From Flavobacterium sp. KJJ (lineage in GTDB: Bacteria; Bacteroidota; Bacteroidia; Flavobacteriales; Flavobacteriaceae): a stretch of DNA of 64,000 nt. A program made the translations under genes and the position numbers. This document shows, piece by piece, positions 55,948 to 64,000 of the stretch. The notes beneath the pieces are model-generated. The model did not search any database, was not told where the DNA came from, and worked only from the letters and a program-made list of their open reading frames with translations. The stretch spans positions 682,001-746,000 of the forward strand of contig NZ_JARP01000001.1 in assembly GCF_000708595.2 (NCBI RefSeq), read 5' to 3'. How positions within the stretch are numbered: position 1 is the first letter of the stretch; every line of letters begins with the position of its first letter.

Positions 55948-58218
55948 ATGAAAATTCAATCCTCAAAAGCCTTACTAACCATGGCTTTGTTTGTTGGGAT
56001 TTCTTCTGTTTCGGCACAACAAACGCCAGCGACAACAGCAGTAAATCCAGTTAATAATTACAGTTATCATGATGCTTTTGCACCACATTTTTACACTAAA
56101 AACGGAACGTCAACTCGTTCTGCGAGCGGTCAGCCAGGCGTCGAATATTGGCAAAATAGAGCGGATTATCAATTAACGGCAAAGTTAAACGGAACCACAA
56201 ATGAAATTATTGGTACTGATGAAATTACATACACCAATAACAGCCCAGATAAATTGTCATTTGTTTGGCTTAATTTAGATCAAAATTTATTCAAAGAAGA
56301 TTCGAGAGGAAATGCCGTAGTGCCATTATCTGGCAGTCGCAATGGAGCGCAGGGTCAAGTTTTTGATGGCGGAAATAAAATAAAATCAGTAAAAGTAATT
56401 TCTATTGGAAAGAAGAAAGTTGAAGCTGAAGCAAAATATATCGTTACAGATACCAGAATGCAGATTTTTCTTCCTGAAGAACTGGCCTCAAAAGGCGGTG
56501 CTGTAAAAATTAAAATCGAATTCTCATTTATCGCTCCGTTTGAGGGATCTGATAGGATGGGAGTTTTAGAAACTAAAAACGGTAAGATATTTACAATCGC
56601 ACAATGGTATCCGCGTATGTGTGTCTATGATGATATACGTGGTTGGAACACAGCTCCTTACTTAGGTGCGTCTGAGTTTTATTTAGAATATGGCGATTTT
56701 GATGTCAACATTACTGTTCCAGCAAATCATTATGTTGTGGGTTCTGGAGAATTATTAAATGGATCAGAAGTTTTGCCTGCTGAGCAATTTAAACGTTATA
56801 AAGAAGCTTCTCAAAGCGATAAAACAGTTATGATTCGTTCTGCTGATGAAGTTGCTGCAACTGCAAATTCAAATGCAACTTCTGAGAAAACTTGGCATTA
56901 TCAAATAAAAAATGCCCGTGATTTTTCTTGGGCTTCATCTCCGGCTTTTATTTTAGATGGAGCAAAAATAAACTTGCCAAGTGGCAAAAAAGCTTTGGCT
57001 TTATCTGCTTACCCAGTTGAAAGTGCTGGAAATGATGCTTACGGACGTTCTACAGAATACGTAAAATCATCAATCGAAAATTATTCTAAAAGATGGTTTG
57101 AATATCCTTATCCGGTTGCAACAAACGTAGCAGGAAATGAAGGTGGAATGGAATATCCAGGAATTGTTTTTTGCGGATGGAAATCTAAAGGAGATGATTT
57201 ATGGGGAGTTACAGATCACGAATTCGGTCACATTTGGTTTCCAATGATTGTAGGTTCAAATGAGCGTTTATTTGCTTGGATGGATGAAGGTTTTAATACT
57301 TTTATCAACTCAGTAAGTTCATATGATTTTAATAAAGGAGAATACAAACAAGATCCAGAAGATTTGCATGAATTAGCAGATCGTTATACAAATCCAAAAA
57401 CTGAGACAATAATGAGTTCTCCTGATAATATGAAGGAAGCTAATATTGGTCTTTTATGCTACTCTAAACCAAGTTCAGGATTAGTTATTTTAAGAGAACA
57501 AATTTTAGGAGAAGAGCGTTTTGATAAAGCTTTGCGTACTTATGTAGAGCGTTGGGCATATAAACACCCAACTCCAGATGATTTTTTCAGAACAATAGAA
57601 AATGTTGCTGGAGAAGATTTAAGCTGGTTCTGGAGAAGCTGGTTTGTAAATAATTGGAGATTTGACCAAGGAATAAATTCTATTAAATATGTAAAAAACG
57701 ATCCAGCAAAAGGAGTTGTAATTGCAGTTGAGAATTTTGAAAAAATGCCAATGCCAGTTATTATAGATGTAAAAACAAAAAGTGGAAAAGTGTCTAGAGT
57801 TAAATTGCCTGTAGAAATTTGGCAGCGTAATAATGAATGGTCTTTTAAATATAATTCGACTGAAGAAATTGAAAGTATAACTCTTGATCCTGATCATGTT
57901 TTTCCGGATTATAATTTAACTAACAATGTTTGGACTGCTGCAAAAGGCAAGCTTGAAAAAGATATTATTTTAGACAGCTATATAGGAAATTATACTACTG
58001 CAAAAGCACCAATTACAATTGAGCTTACTGAGAAAAATAGTGTATTATATGCTGAATTGCCAAACTATCCAAAATTTGCTATTGAGCCGGTTGAAGGCGA
58101 AAAAGATACTTTTCAATCAAAAAGAGCAGGAGTTAAATTTAAATTTAATGAAGCTAAAACAGGCGTTGATTTGATCTTTTTAGGTAACGGACAAACGATT
58201 CCCTTTACAAAGAAATAA
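55948..58218 (+). CDS. M1 family metallopeptidase, secreted
   Basis: A 756-residue protein using the ATG at 55948, which places a normal signal peptide ([24 protein letters not shown]) at the N-terminus; the upstream in-frame ATG at 55924 adds 8 residues before it and is less likely. The exopeptidase motif is [10 protein letters not shown] (in place of GAMEN) and the zinc site HEFGHIW with the third ligand Glu in WMDEGFN, 18 residues on. A C-terminal region after about 600 is beta-rich. It probably trims peptides in the periplasm or outside. A strong terminator follows. Confidence 0.95.
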   Translation: MKIQSSKALLTMALFVGISSVSAQQTPATTAVNPVNNYSYHDAFAPHFYTKNGTSTRSASGQPGVEYWQNRADYQLTAKLNGTTNEIIGTDEITYTNNSPDKLSFVWLNLDQNLFKEDSRGNAVVPLSGSRNGAQGQVFDGGNKIKSVKVISIGKKKVEAEAKYIVTDTRMQIFLPEELASKGGAVKIKIEFSFIAPFEGSDRMGVLETKNGKIFTIAQWYPRMCVYDDIRGWNTAPYLGASEFYLEYGDFDVNITVPANHYVVGSGELLNGSEVLPAEQFKRYKEASQSDKTVMIRSADEVAATANSNATSEKTWHYQIKNARDFSWASSPAFILDGAKINLPSGKKALALSAYPVESAGNDAYGRSTEYVKSSIENYSKRWFEYPYPVATNVAGNEGGMEYPGIVFCGWKSKGDDLWGVTDHEFGHIWFPMIVGSNERLFAWMDEGFNTFINSVSSYDFNKGEYKQDPEDLHELADRYTNPKTETIMSSPDNMKEANIGLLCYSKPSSGLVILREQILGEERFDKALRTYVERWAYKHPTPDDFFRTIENVAGEDLSWFWRSWFVNNWRFDQGINSIKYVKNDPAKGVVIAVENFEKMPMPVIIDVKTKSGKVSRVKLPVEIWQRNNEWSFKYNSTEEIESITLDPDHVFPDYNLTNNVWTAAKGKLEKDIILDSYIGNYTTAKAPITIELTEKNSVLYAELPNYPKFAIEPVEGEKDTFQSKRAGVKFKFNEAKTGVDLIFLGNGQTIPFTKK

Positions 58219-58241
58219 AAATATCAATTTCTAAAATATTT

Positions 58242-58276
58242 AAAACCCGATAGTTGTAAAAAACTATCGGGTTTTT
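58242..58276 (+). terminator. Intrinsic terminator after the M1 peptidase gene
   Basis: AAAACCCGATAGTT, loop GTAAAA, AACTATCGGGTTTTT: a 14-base stem followed by a T-run, about 25 bases after the stop. Confidence 0.92.
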
Positions 58277-58455
58277 ATTTTAATTTGTTTTGAGTTTTCC
58301 AAGTTTAATATTTAAAGTTCTGATACTTGATCTTTTAAGGCTAAACTCTAAATAAAACTCAGAAACTAAAAACCTTAGCATCTTAATACCGCATAACCTT
58401 TGTGCTTTAAGATATTAACAATACATTAAAAAAATGTTAGAATTTTAATTTTTTG

Positions 58456-58485
58456 TTTTGTGAATTAAAAAATAGTGTACTTTTG
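58456..58485 (+). promoter_or_regulatory. Promoter of the arginine cluster
   Basis: TTTTG (58456-58460), a 17-base spacer and TACTTTTG (58478-58485), the best consensus promoter in the window along with that of rpsF. It opens the 58490-58813 leader. The 58277-58455 stretch before it contains a partial copy of the 1288-1452 repeat (AACCTTAGCATCTTA at 58371-58385). Confidence 0.8.
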
Positions 58486-58491
58486 CAACCG

Positions 58492-58578
58492 ATGAATAAA
58501 ATAAGTTTACATATAACTTCTTTGTCACGGACAAACTCACCTGCTACTTCTCCCGAAGTACGGATGCTATCTCTATAG
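58492..58578 (+). CDS. Possible 28-residue leader peptide of the arginine cluster
   Basis: A reading frame from ATG at 58492 to TAG at 58578, starting 6 bases after the -7 box, so its mRNA would be nearly leaderless. It encodes two Arg, both with CGG, a codon rarely used by the neighbouring genes, plus a Ser/Thr/Pro-rich middle. Small perfect hairpins lie inside: TTTGTC/GACAAA and TACTTC/GAAGTA. No obvious terminator hairpin follows, so classic attenuation is not demonstrated. It could equally be a structured RNA without translation. Confidence 0.35.
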   Translation: MNKISLHITSLSRTNSPATSPEVRMLSL

Positions 58579-58813
58579 TATTCACAGAGTTTTTCGCCGC
58601 GTATTTATTTATATTCATTTTTCATTTTGAAATCACACCATTTGTCCATTGGGCAAACATATCCTAAAAGTATATATTATTTTGTAAATTTTCTTAATCA
58701 AGTTTTTGATTTTGAGAATGTTACTTCTATTTTGTCTATTTTTATTGGATTGATTTCTAGATTTCAAACTAAACAATACGCTTTAATTTTTAACTCTAAC
58801 TTCAACTATTGAA

Positions 58814-59455
58814 ATGAAAATCTCTATTGTTGTTACTCAGGAAGAACACTTCAAATTCGCACAAGAAATTTGCGATACCATAGAATCATCTGCCTTGTTA
58901 AGAGGTACAGGGATTGCTAAAAGAACTCCTGAATACATTCAGAAAAAAATGTCGAACGGTGATGCGATGATTGCTTTGGCAGATGGAAAATTTGCAGGTT
59001 TTTGTTATATCGAAAGTTGGCAGCACGGAAAATTCGTAGCGCACTCAGGCTTAATTGTACATCCAGATTATAGAAGTTTAGGTCTCGCAAAAAAGATAAA
59101 ATCAAAAGTTTTTGATTATTCTTTAAAGAGATATCCTGATGCTAAGATATTTGGAATAACAACAGGTTTGGCAGTAATGAAAATCAACTCTGATTTAGGA
59201 TATAAACCAGTGCCTTTCTCTGAACTTACTACAGATCCAAGTTTTTGGTCAGGCTGTAAAACTTGTACAAACTATGAAATTCTAAAAAGCAAAGAAAACA
59301 AAATGTGTCTTTGCACCGGAATGTTATACGATCCTAAAGAAAAACAAAAAGATCCTCCAAGACATCCTTTTAATGAAGCTGTTTTGAAAAGATTAAAAAA
59401 AATTAAACAAGCTTTATTCTTAAATAAAATATTGTCTTTTGGCTTTTTATCTTAA
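58814..59455 (+). CDS. GNAT acetyltransferase at the head of the arginine cluster (candidate N-acylglutamate synthase)
   Basis: A 213-residue protein. The acetyl-CoA loop is VHPDYRSLGLAKKIKSKVF (82-100), followed by ATTGLAVMKINSDLGY-like ITTGLAVMKINSDLGYKPV. C148, C151, C165 and C167 (GCKTC ... MCLC) form an unusual four-Cys set that may bind metal. It is the first gene before argG and argC, and no standard ArgA or ArgJ is in the window. It may make N-acetyl- or N-succinylglutamate for arginine synthesis (inference from position). The GNAT fold is clear; the substrate is not. Confidence 0.88.
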   Translation: MKISIVVTQEEHFKFAQEICDTIESSALLRGTGIAKRTPEYIQKKMSNGDAMIALADGKFAGFCYIESWQHGKFVAHSGLIVHPDYRSLGLAKKIKSKVFDYSLKRYPDAKIFGITTGLAVMKINSDLGYKPVPFSELTTDPSFWSGCKTCTNYEILKSKENKMCLCTGMLYDPKEKQKDPPRHPFNEAVLKRLKKIKQALFLNKILSFGFLS

Positions 59456-59519
59456 GAATATAAAAAAAATGAAATCTCAAACTTGCTAAATACGAAAGTA
59501 TTAGCCTAAATTATAAAAA

Positions 59520-60713
59520 ATGAAAAAAGTTGTATTAGCTTATAGTGGAGGATTAGATACCTCGTATTGTTTGAAATATTTAAAAAATGAAAAAGGATAC
59601 GAAGTTCATACCGTACTTGTAGATACAGGAGGATTTGATGCTGAAGAATTAGAAGCAATTGAAAAAAGAGCTTACGAGTTAGGAAGTGCACAGCACGCAA
59701 ACCTTACAATCGTAGATAAATATTATGATAAAGCTATAAAATATTTGATTTTCGGAAACGTATTAAAAAACAATACTTATCCCTTATCAGTAAGCGCAGA
59801 ACGTGTTTTTCAAGCAATTGAAGCTATTAAATACGCTAAAAAAGTTGGTGCAAGCGCTATCGCACACGGAAGCACAGGCGCAGGAAATGATCAAATCCGT
59901 TTTGATTTAATTTTCCAAACCATCGCTCCAGAAATCGAAATTATTACGCCAATTAGAGATTTAAAACTTTCAAGACAAGAAGAAGTTGATTATTTATCTA
60001 AAAATGGAGTTCACTATTCTTGGGAAAAAGCCCAATATTCTATTAATAAAGGACTTTGGGGAACAAGTGTTGGAGGTAAAGAAACATTAACTTCAAGCCA
60101 GCCATTGCCAAGTGACGCTTATCCTTCACAATTACAAAAAGAAGGCGAAGAAAAAGTAAGATTGCATTTTGAAAAAGGAGAATTAGTTGGTTTAAACGGT
60201 CAGTTTGATAAACCTTCAAATAATATTGTGGCACTTGAAAAACTAGCAAATGCTTTTGCAATTGGAAGAGATATTCACGTAGGTGACACGATTATCGGAA
60301 TTAAAGGAAGAGTTGGTTTTGAAGCTGCTGCGCCTTTAATCATTATCAAAGCGCACCATTTATTAGAAAAACATACTCTTGGTAAATGGCAGCAATACTG
60401 GAAAGAACAATTAGGAAACTGGTACGGAATGTTATTTCACGAAGGTCAGTTTTTAGATCCTGTTATGAGAAACATCGAAACGTTCCTGCAAGACACGCAA
60501 AATACTGTAAATGGTATAGTTACCGTTTCTTTAAAACCATATCATTTTTCGCTTGACGGAATTGAATCCGATAATGATTTAATGAACACAGGTTTTGGTC
60601 AATATGGAGAAATGAACAATGCCTGGACATCTGACGATGCAAAAGGATTTATTAAGATTTTAGGAAATGCTCAAAATATATTTTCATCTGTAAATCATTT
60701 AGATCATGATTAA
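59520..60713 (+). CDS. argG: Argininosuccinate synthase
   Basis: A 397-residue protein. PP-loop VVLAYSGGLDTSYCL (4-18), AIAHGSTGAGNDQIRFD, the citrulline/aspartate-binding region around SINKGLWGTSVGG and FHEGQFLDPVMRNIE. It joins citrulline and aspartate using ATP. The end overlaps argC by 8 bases, so the two are translationally coupled. Confidence 0.96.
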   Translation: MKKVVLAYSGGLDTSYCLKYLKNEKGYEVHTVLVDTGGFDAEELEAIEKRAYELGSAQHANLTIVDKYYDKAIKYLIFGNVLKNNTYPLSVSAERVFQAIEAIKYAKKVGASAIAHGSTGAGNDQIRFDLIFQTIAPEIEIITPIRDLKLSRQEEVDYLSKNGVHYSWEKAQYSINKGLWGTSVGGKETLTSSQPLPSDAYPSQLQKEGEEKVRLHFEKGELVGLNGQFDKPSNNIVALEKLANAFAIGRDIHVGDTIIGIKGRVGFEAAAPLIIIKAHHLLEKHTLGKWQQYWKEQLGNWYGMLFHEGQFLDPVMRNIETFLQDTQNTVNGIVTVSLKPYHFSLDGIESDNDLMNTGFGQYGEMNNAWTSDDAKGFIKILGNAQNIFSSVNHLDHD

Positions 60714-61683
60714 TGTCGGAATAATTGGTGGTTCTGGCTACACAGCCGGAGAACTCATCAGAATATTAATGTATCATCCTAATGTAAACATCGATTTTGT
60801 TTACAGTACGACAAATGCAGGTAAACCACTTTCTGTGGCGCACCATGATTTGATGGGTGATATTGAAATGAATTTTACTGATGTAATAAATCCTGACATA
60901 AATGTGGTATTTTTATGTTTGGGACACGGAAAATCAATTTCGTTTTTACAGGAAAATAAATTCGCAAGCCATACAAAAATCATTGATTTAGGAAATGATT
61001 TCAGATTGAAAAAAGATGCTCATTTCGAAGGAAAAGATTTTATTTATGGTTTGCCAGAATTAAACAAAGCTGAAATTAAAAAAACAAATTATATTGCAAA
61101 TCCAGGTTGTTTCGCAACAGCTATTCAGTTGGCTTTATTGCCTTTAGCGAAACATAACGGACTGAATAATGATGTTCATATTAATGCGACAACTGGAAGT
61201 ACAGGAGCAGGTTTGAGTCTTTCTGAAACTTCACATTTCAGCTGGAGAAACAATAATATGTCGCATTACAAAGCTTTTGAACACCAGCATTTGGGAGAAA
61301 TCGGAGAAAGTTTGGTGCAGTTACAAGAAGATTTCGAAAGCGAATTACTTTTTATTCCGAACAGAGGAGATTTTCCAAGAGGGATTTTTGCAACACTATA
61401 CACACTTTCAGATGATAGTTTGGAACAATTGGTTGTGAAATACGAAGATTTCTATAGAAATGAACCTTTCGTAATCGTAACCACAACAAACATCAACATG
61501 AAACAAGTGGTGCAAACGAATAAATGTATTATTAGTTTATTGAAAAAAGGAAACCGGGTTCTCATAACATCAATTATCGATAACTTAACCAAAGGTGCTT
61601 CAGGACAAGCCATTCAAAACATGAATTTAATGTTTGGACTTGAAGAAACCACAGGTTTACATTTGAAACCAAGCGGATTTTAA
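60706..61683 (+). CDS. argC: N-acetyl-gamma-glutamyl-phosphate reductase
   Basis: A 325-residue protein. NADP motif NVGIIGGSGYTAGELIRIL (3-21), LCLGHGKS, the catalytic Cys in IANPGCFATAIQLAL (about residue 136), TGSTGAGLSLSE and the C-terminal LTKGASGQAIQNMNLMFGL. It reduces N-acyl-glutamyl phosphate. In Bacteroidota the acyl group may be succinyl rather than acetyl, which cannot be read here. Confidence 0.96.
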   Translation: MINVGIIGGSGYTAGELIRILMYHPNVNIDFVYSTTNAGKPLSVAHHDLMGDIEMNFTDVINPDINVVFLCLGHGKSISFLQENKFASHTKIIDLGNDFRLKKDAHFEGKDFIYGLPELNKAEIKKTNYIANPGCFATAIQLALLPLAKHNGLNNDVHINATTGSTGAGLSLSETSHFSWRNNNMSHYKAFEHQHLGEIGESLVQLQEDFESELLFIPNRGDFPRGIFATLYTLSDDSLEQLVVKYEDFYRNEPFVIVTTTNINMKQVVQTNKCIISLLKKGNRVLITSIIDNLTKGASGQAIQNMNLMFGLEETTGLHLKPSGF

Positions 61684-61689
61684 TAATAG

Positions 61690-61755
61690 TTTCAAGTTTA
61701 AAGTTTCAGGTTACACGTTCTGCGAGCAACTTGAAACATGAAACCTGAAACAAAA
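61690..61755 (+). repeat. Inverted repeat between argC and the aminotransferase gene
   Basis: GTTTCAAGTTTAAAGTTTCAGG pairs with the complementary AACTTGAAACATGAAACCTGAAAC (about 20 of 24 positions) around a 15-base loop. Both arms are built from GTTTCA[AG]G units. It would form a strong mRNA hairpin inside the operon. Confidence 0.7.
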
Positions 61756-61769
61756 TAAACAAAACAAAA

Positions 61770-62909
61770 ATGAATTTATTCAACGTTTACCCATTATACG
61801 ACATAACTCCAGTAAAAGCAGTAGATTGTACAATTATTGACGAAAAAGGAGTAGAATACTTAGATTTATACAGTGGACATGGTGTGATTTCTATCGGACA
61901 CACACAGCCGGATTATGTAGCTAAACTTAAAAATCAATTAGACCATTTAGGATTTTATTCAAATGCAATTCAAAATCCTTTGCAGGTTGAATTGGCTCAT
62001 AAATTAGGAAAGCTTTCTGGTTTAGAAGATTACGAATTGTTTTTATGCAGTTCTGGTGCTGAAGCAAACGAAAATGCCTTAAAACTAGCCTCTTTCCATA
62101 ACGGAAAATCAAGAGTGGTAGCTTTTGATAATTCTTTCCACGGAAGAACTTCTGCAGCCGTTGCGGTTACGGACAATAAAAAAATTGTTGCGCCAATAAA
62201 TGCACAGCAAGTTGTTACTTTTTTACCGCTAAACCAAATCGAATTAGTCGAAGCGGAACTGGCTAAAGGAGATGTAACTGCTGTAATTATTGAAGGAATT
62301 CAAGGAGTTGGAGGTTTAGACCAAGGAACTACCGAATTTTTTCAGGCTTTAGAAAAAGCATGTAAAAAACATGATGTGGTCTTGATTTTAGATGAAGTAC
62401 AATCAGGATACGGAAGAAGCGGAAAATTCTTTGCTTTCCAACATCACGGAATCAACGCTGATATTATTTCAGTTGCAAAAGGAATGGGGAATGGTTTTCC
62501 GGTTGGAGCCATTTTGATTTCTCCAAAATTTGAAGCAAGTTTCGGATTATTAGGAACTACTTTCGGCGGAAGCCATTTATCTTGTGCTGCAGGAATTGCC
62601 GTTTTAGATGTAATTGAAAAACTAGATTTACAAAAAAATGTAAATGAAGTGTATGAATATTTCTTAGAAAAAATAAAAGAAGTTGACGGAATCAAACAAG
62701 TAAAAGGAAAAGGTTTGATGCTTGGAGTTGAATTTGATTTTGATGTTGCAGCTTTGAGAAAAAAGCTAATCATCGAAAAACATATTTTTACAGGAAGTGC
62801 CAACAATAAAAACCTGTTAAGAATTTTACCGCCTTTAACTGTCAAAAAAGCTGATATTGATACGTTTGTAAAAGCTTTAAAAGAAAGTTTAGAAGAATTA
62901 AAAAACTAA
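61770..62909 (+). CDS. argD: Acetylornithine aminotransferase (class III PLP aminotransferase)
   Basis: A 379-residue protein. Class III aminotransferase motifs: YLDLYSGHGVISIGHTQPDYV, LCSSGAEANENALKLA, FDNSFHGRTSAAVAVT, LILDEVQSGYGRSGKFFAFQ, the PLP Lys in ISVAKGMGNGFPVGAIL and TTFGGSHLSCAAGIAVL. It transfers the amino group to N-acylglutamate semialdehyde. By context it is ArgD, possibly acting on the N-succinyl form. Confidence 0.94.
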   Translation: MNLFNVYPLYDITPVKAVDCTIIDEKGVEYLDLYSGHGVISIGHTQPDYVAKLKNQLDHLGFYSNAIQNPLQVELAHKLGKLSGLEDYELFLCSSGAEANENALKLASFHNGKSRVVAFDNSFHGRTSAAVAVTDNKKIVAPINAQQVVTFLPLNQIELVEAELAKGDVTAVIIEGIQGVGGLDQGTTEFFQALEKACKKHDVVLILDEVQSGYGRSGKFFAFQHHGINADIISVAKGMGNGFPVGAILISPKFEASFGLLGTTFGGSHLSCAAGIAVLDVIEKLDLQKNVNEVYEYFLEKIKEVDGIKQVKGKGLMLGVEFDFDVAALRKKLIIEKHIFTGSANNKNLLRILPPLTVKKADIDTFVKALKESLEELKN

Positions 62910-62932
62910 TTCTCGTTACGTTAAACCTGATG

Positions 62933-62965
62933 GGTTTTTAAAAGCTGTCAGGTTTCGAAAGACAA
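62933..62965 (+). repeat. Hairpin between argD and proA
   Basis: AAACCTGA and TCAGGTTT, 8-base perfect arms, enclose about 17 bases; a related AACAGGTTTAGAAAACATGTTAGG follows. AACCTGACAGGTTT-like units are frequent flavobacterial spacers (memory). It may be a processing site or weak terminator. Confidence 0.5.
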
Positions 62966-63059
62966 AGTATAGTATCCTAACAGGTTTAGAAAACATGTTA
63001 GGTATCAATACAGTTTCGAAAAAAAGAAACAACCAAAAAACAACCAACCACTAGAAATT

Positions 63060-64000
63060 ATGAATCCATTATCAATTGAAAAACGCAATTTGGTTTTGCG
63101 CTCCATGACAAAACTGGTCGAGCAGGAGCGGAATGAGATAATCTTGACCAATCAGGAAGATCTTGCCGATTACGACGGCTCAGATTTAGCGATGGAAGAA
63201 CGCTTAAAAGTCGATGATAAAAAAGTTGATGAGATGATTTTATCGTTGAAACAATTGGCTTCTCAAGAAGACCCCGTTGGCGTTGAGCGTTTTCATTTTA
63301 CGCATGATAATGGAATTAAAGTCATTAATAAAACAGCCGCTTTCGGAACGATTTTAATTATTTACGAATCACGTCCAGATGTTACAATCGAAGCTGGCGG
63401 AATTGCCTTTAAATCTGGAAATAAGATTTTATTAAAAGGTGGGAAGGAATCTTTAAAATCAAATTTAAAAATTGTAAGTCTTTGGCATAAAGCTTTAGAA
63501 GAAAATGGAGTTTCGAAAGACTGGGTTGAATATTTAAATTATAATCGTGCAGAAACTCAGGCTTTCTTAGAAAAACCAACTCAAAAAGTCGATTTAATTG
63601 TGCCAAGAGGAGGAGAAAAATTAATTGAGTTTGTAAAAGCACACGCGACTTGCCCAGTAATTGTTAGCGGACGAGGTAATAATTTTGTTTACGTTCATAA
63701 AGATGCAGATACTGATTTGGCTTTAAAAGTAATTTTGAATGCTAAAACCTCTAAAATCTCAGCTTGCAATGCAGTAGACAAAGTTTTAATTGATGCTAAA
63801 TTGCCCAATTTTGAAGGTTTTACAGCTATTTTAATAGAAACATTAAAAGAATCAAATGTTGAAGTTATCGTTGACAAATCTCTGGAAAATTTTGAAGATA
63901 CAGAAACACTTCAAAAAGAAGATATTTGGTACGAAGAGTTTTTAGATTATAAAATTGTAATCGGAACAATTGATTCTGAGGAACATGCAATCGAAAAGAT
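63060..64000 (+). CDS. proA: Glutamate-5-semialdehyde dehydrogenase (3' end outside window)
   Basis: Starts at ATG 63060; 313 codons are visible and the frame is open at base 64000. It begins MNPLSIEKRNLVLRSM. Motifs: AFGTILIIYESRPDVTIEAGGIAFKSGN, ILLKGGKES, VDLIVPRGGEKLIEFV and the catalytic Cys in TSKISACNAVDKVLID. It reduces glutamyl-5-phosphate for proline synthesis. Its place after argD groups proline and arginine pathways that share glutamate. Confidence 0.95.
   Translation, partial: MNPLSIEKRNLVLRSMTKLVEQERNEIILTNQEDLADYDGSDLAMEERLKVDDKKVDEMILSLKQLASQEDPVGVERFHFTHDNGIKVINKTAAFGTILIIYESRPDVTIEAGGIAFKSGNKILLKGGKESLKSNLKIVSLWHKALEENGVSKDWVEYLNYNRAETQAFLEKPTQKVDLIVPRGGEKLIEFVKAHATCPVIVSGRGNNFVYVHKDADTDLALKVILNAKTSKISACNAVDKVLIDAKLPNFEGFTAILIETLKESNVEVIVDKSLENFEDTETLQKEDIWYEEFLDYKIVIGTIDSEEHAIEK

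Noticed and set aside
62444..62845. 133-codon minus-strand frame
   Set aside because: Antisense shadow of the argD-like gene; Ser/Phe-rich translation typical of reversed coding DNA.

Overview
This looks like chromosomal DNA of a Flavobacterium close to the F. johnsoniae group. The evidence is very low G+C, Bacteroidota-type promoters (TTG, 17-23 bases, TAnnTTTG), a type IX secretion adhesin with PorP/SprF and OmpA partners, Bacteroidota families such as DUF4835, Bacteroidota-style BamD and RpoZ, and a JOHN-like subclass B1 beta-lactamase. Most of the window is housekeeping DNA. I saw no phage, insertion sequence, CRISPR array, rRNA or tRNA.

Layout. 1-4609 (minus): adenosine deaminase (3' end outside the window), a small GNAT protein, OsmC, pirin, a repeat-rich gap with large perfect inverted repeats, and an AlkC-type DNA glycosylase. 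4892-10420 (plus): nadC, then a tight run YihY - DUF2147 - B1 metallo-beta-lactamase - priA, facing an orphan LytTR regulator. 11300-13046: rpsF-rpsR-rplI and a conserved small protein. 13047-14295: a long non-coding, hairpin-rich leader. 14296-25993: a 2,923-residue secreted adhesin, a PorP/SprF outer-membrane protein and an OmpA/PD40 protein. 26238-31216: ligA, a YhhN-like membrane protein and a two-gene 5'-nucleotidase. 31232-42632: dapA, bamD-rpoZ-coaBC-DUF4835-recN, fabV, a glycosyltransferase, coaE and a two-component pair. 42874-50108 (minus): acyl-ACP thioesterase, miaA, an ion channel, an exonuclease/GIY-YIG fusion, a small four-helix-bundle gene inside an inverted repeat, yggS, a 3-hydroxyacyl-CoA dehydrogenase and a Gfo/Idh oxidoreductase. 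50320-58218: pcm, an XRE/degenerate-Fic protein, a lipoprotein, smpB, a VF530 protein, a DUF3575 protein, GNAT, an aldose-epimerase-like protein and an M1 peptidase. 58456-64000: an arginine/proline cluster, promoter - leader - GNAT - argG - argC - argD-like - proA (cut by the window end).

Functional links. The adhesin carries a type B T9SS sorting domain and is followed by the PorP/SprF-like protein expected to help secrete it. The arginine cluster starts with an uncharacterised GNAT enzyme that could supply the N-acylglutamate step. Its promoter lies only 6 bases before a 28-codon leader ORF.

Best candidates for something undescribed: (1) the four-helix-bundle (23S-IVS-type) gene at 47085-47432 enclosed by a 44-base imperfect inverted repeat (39/44, no gaps), the same architecture as an rRNA intervening sequence but between protein genes; (2) an XRE-Fic fusion in which both the catalytic His and the inhibitory Glu are replaced; (3) the leaderless leader ORF and GNAT enzyme of the arginine cluster; (4) the 1.2-kb structured region before the giant adhesin.
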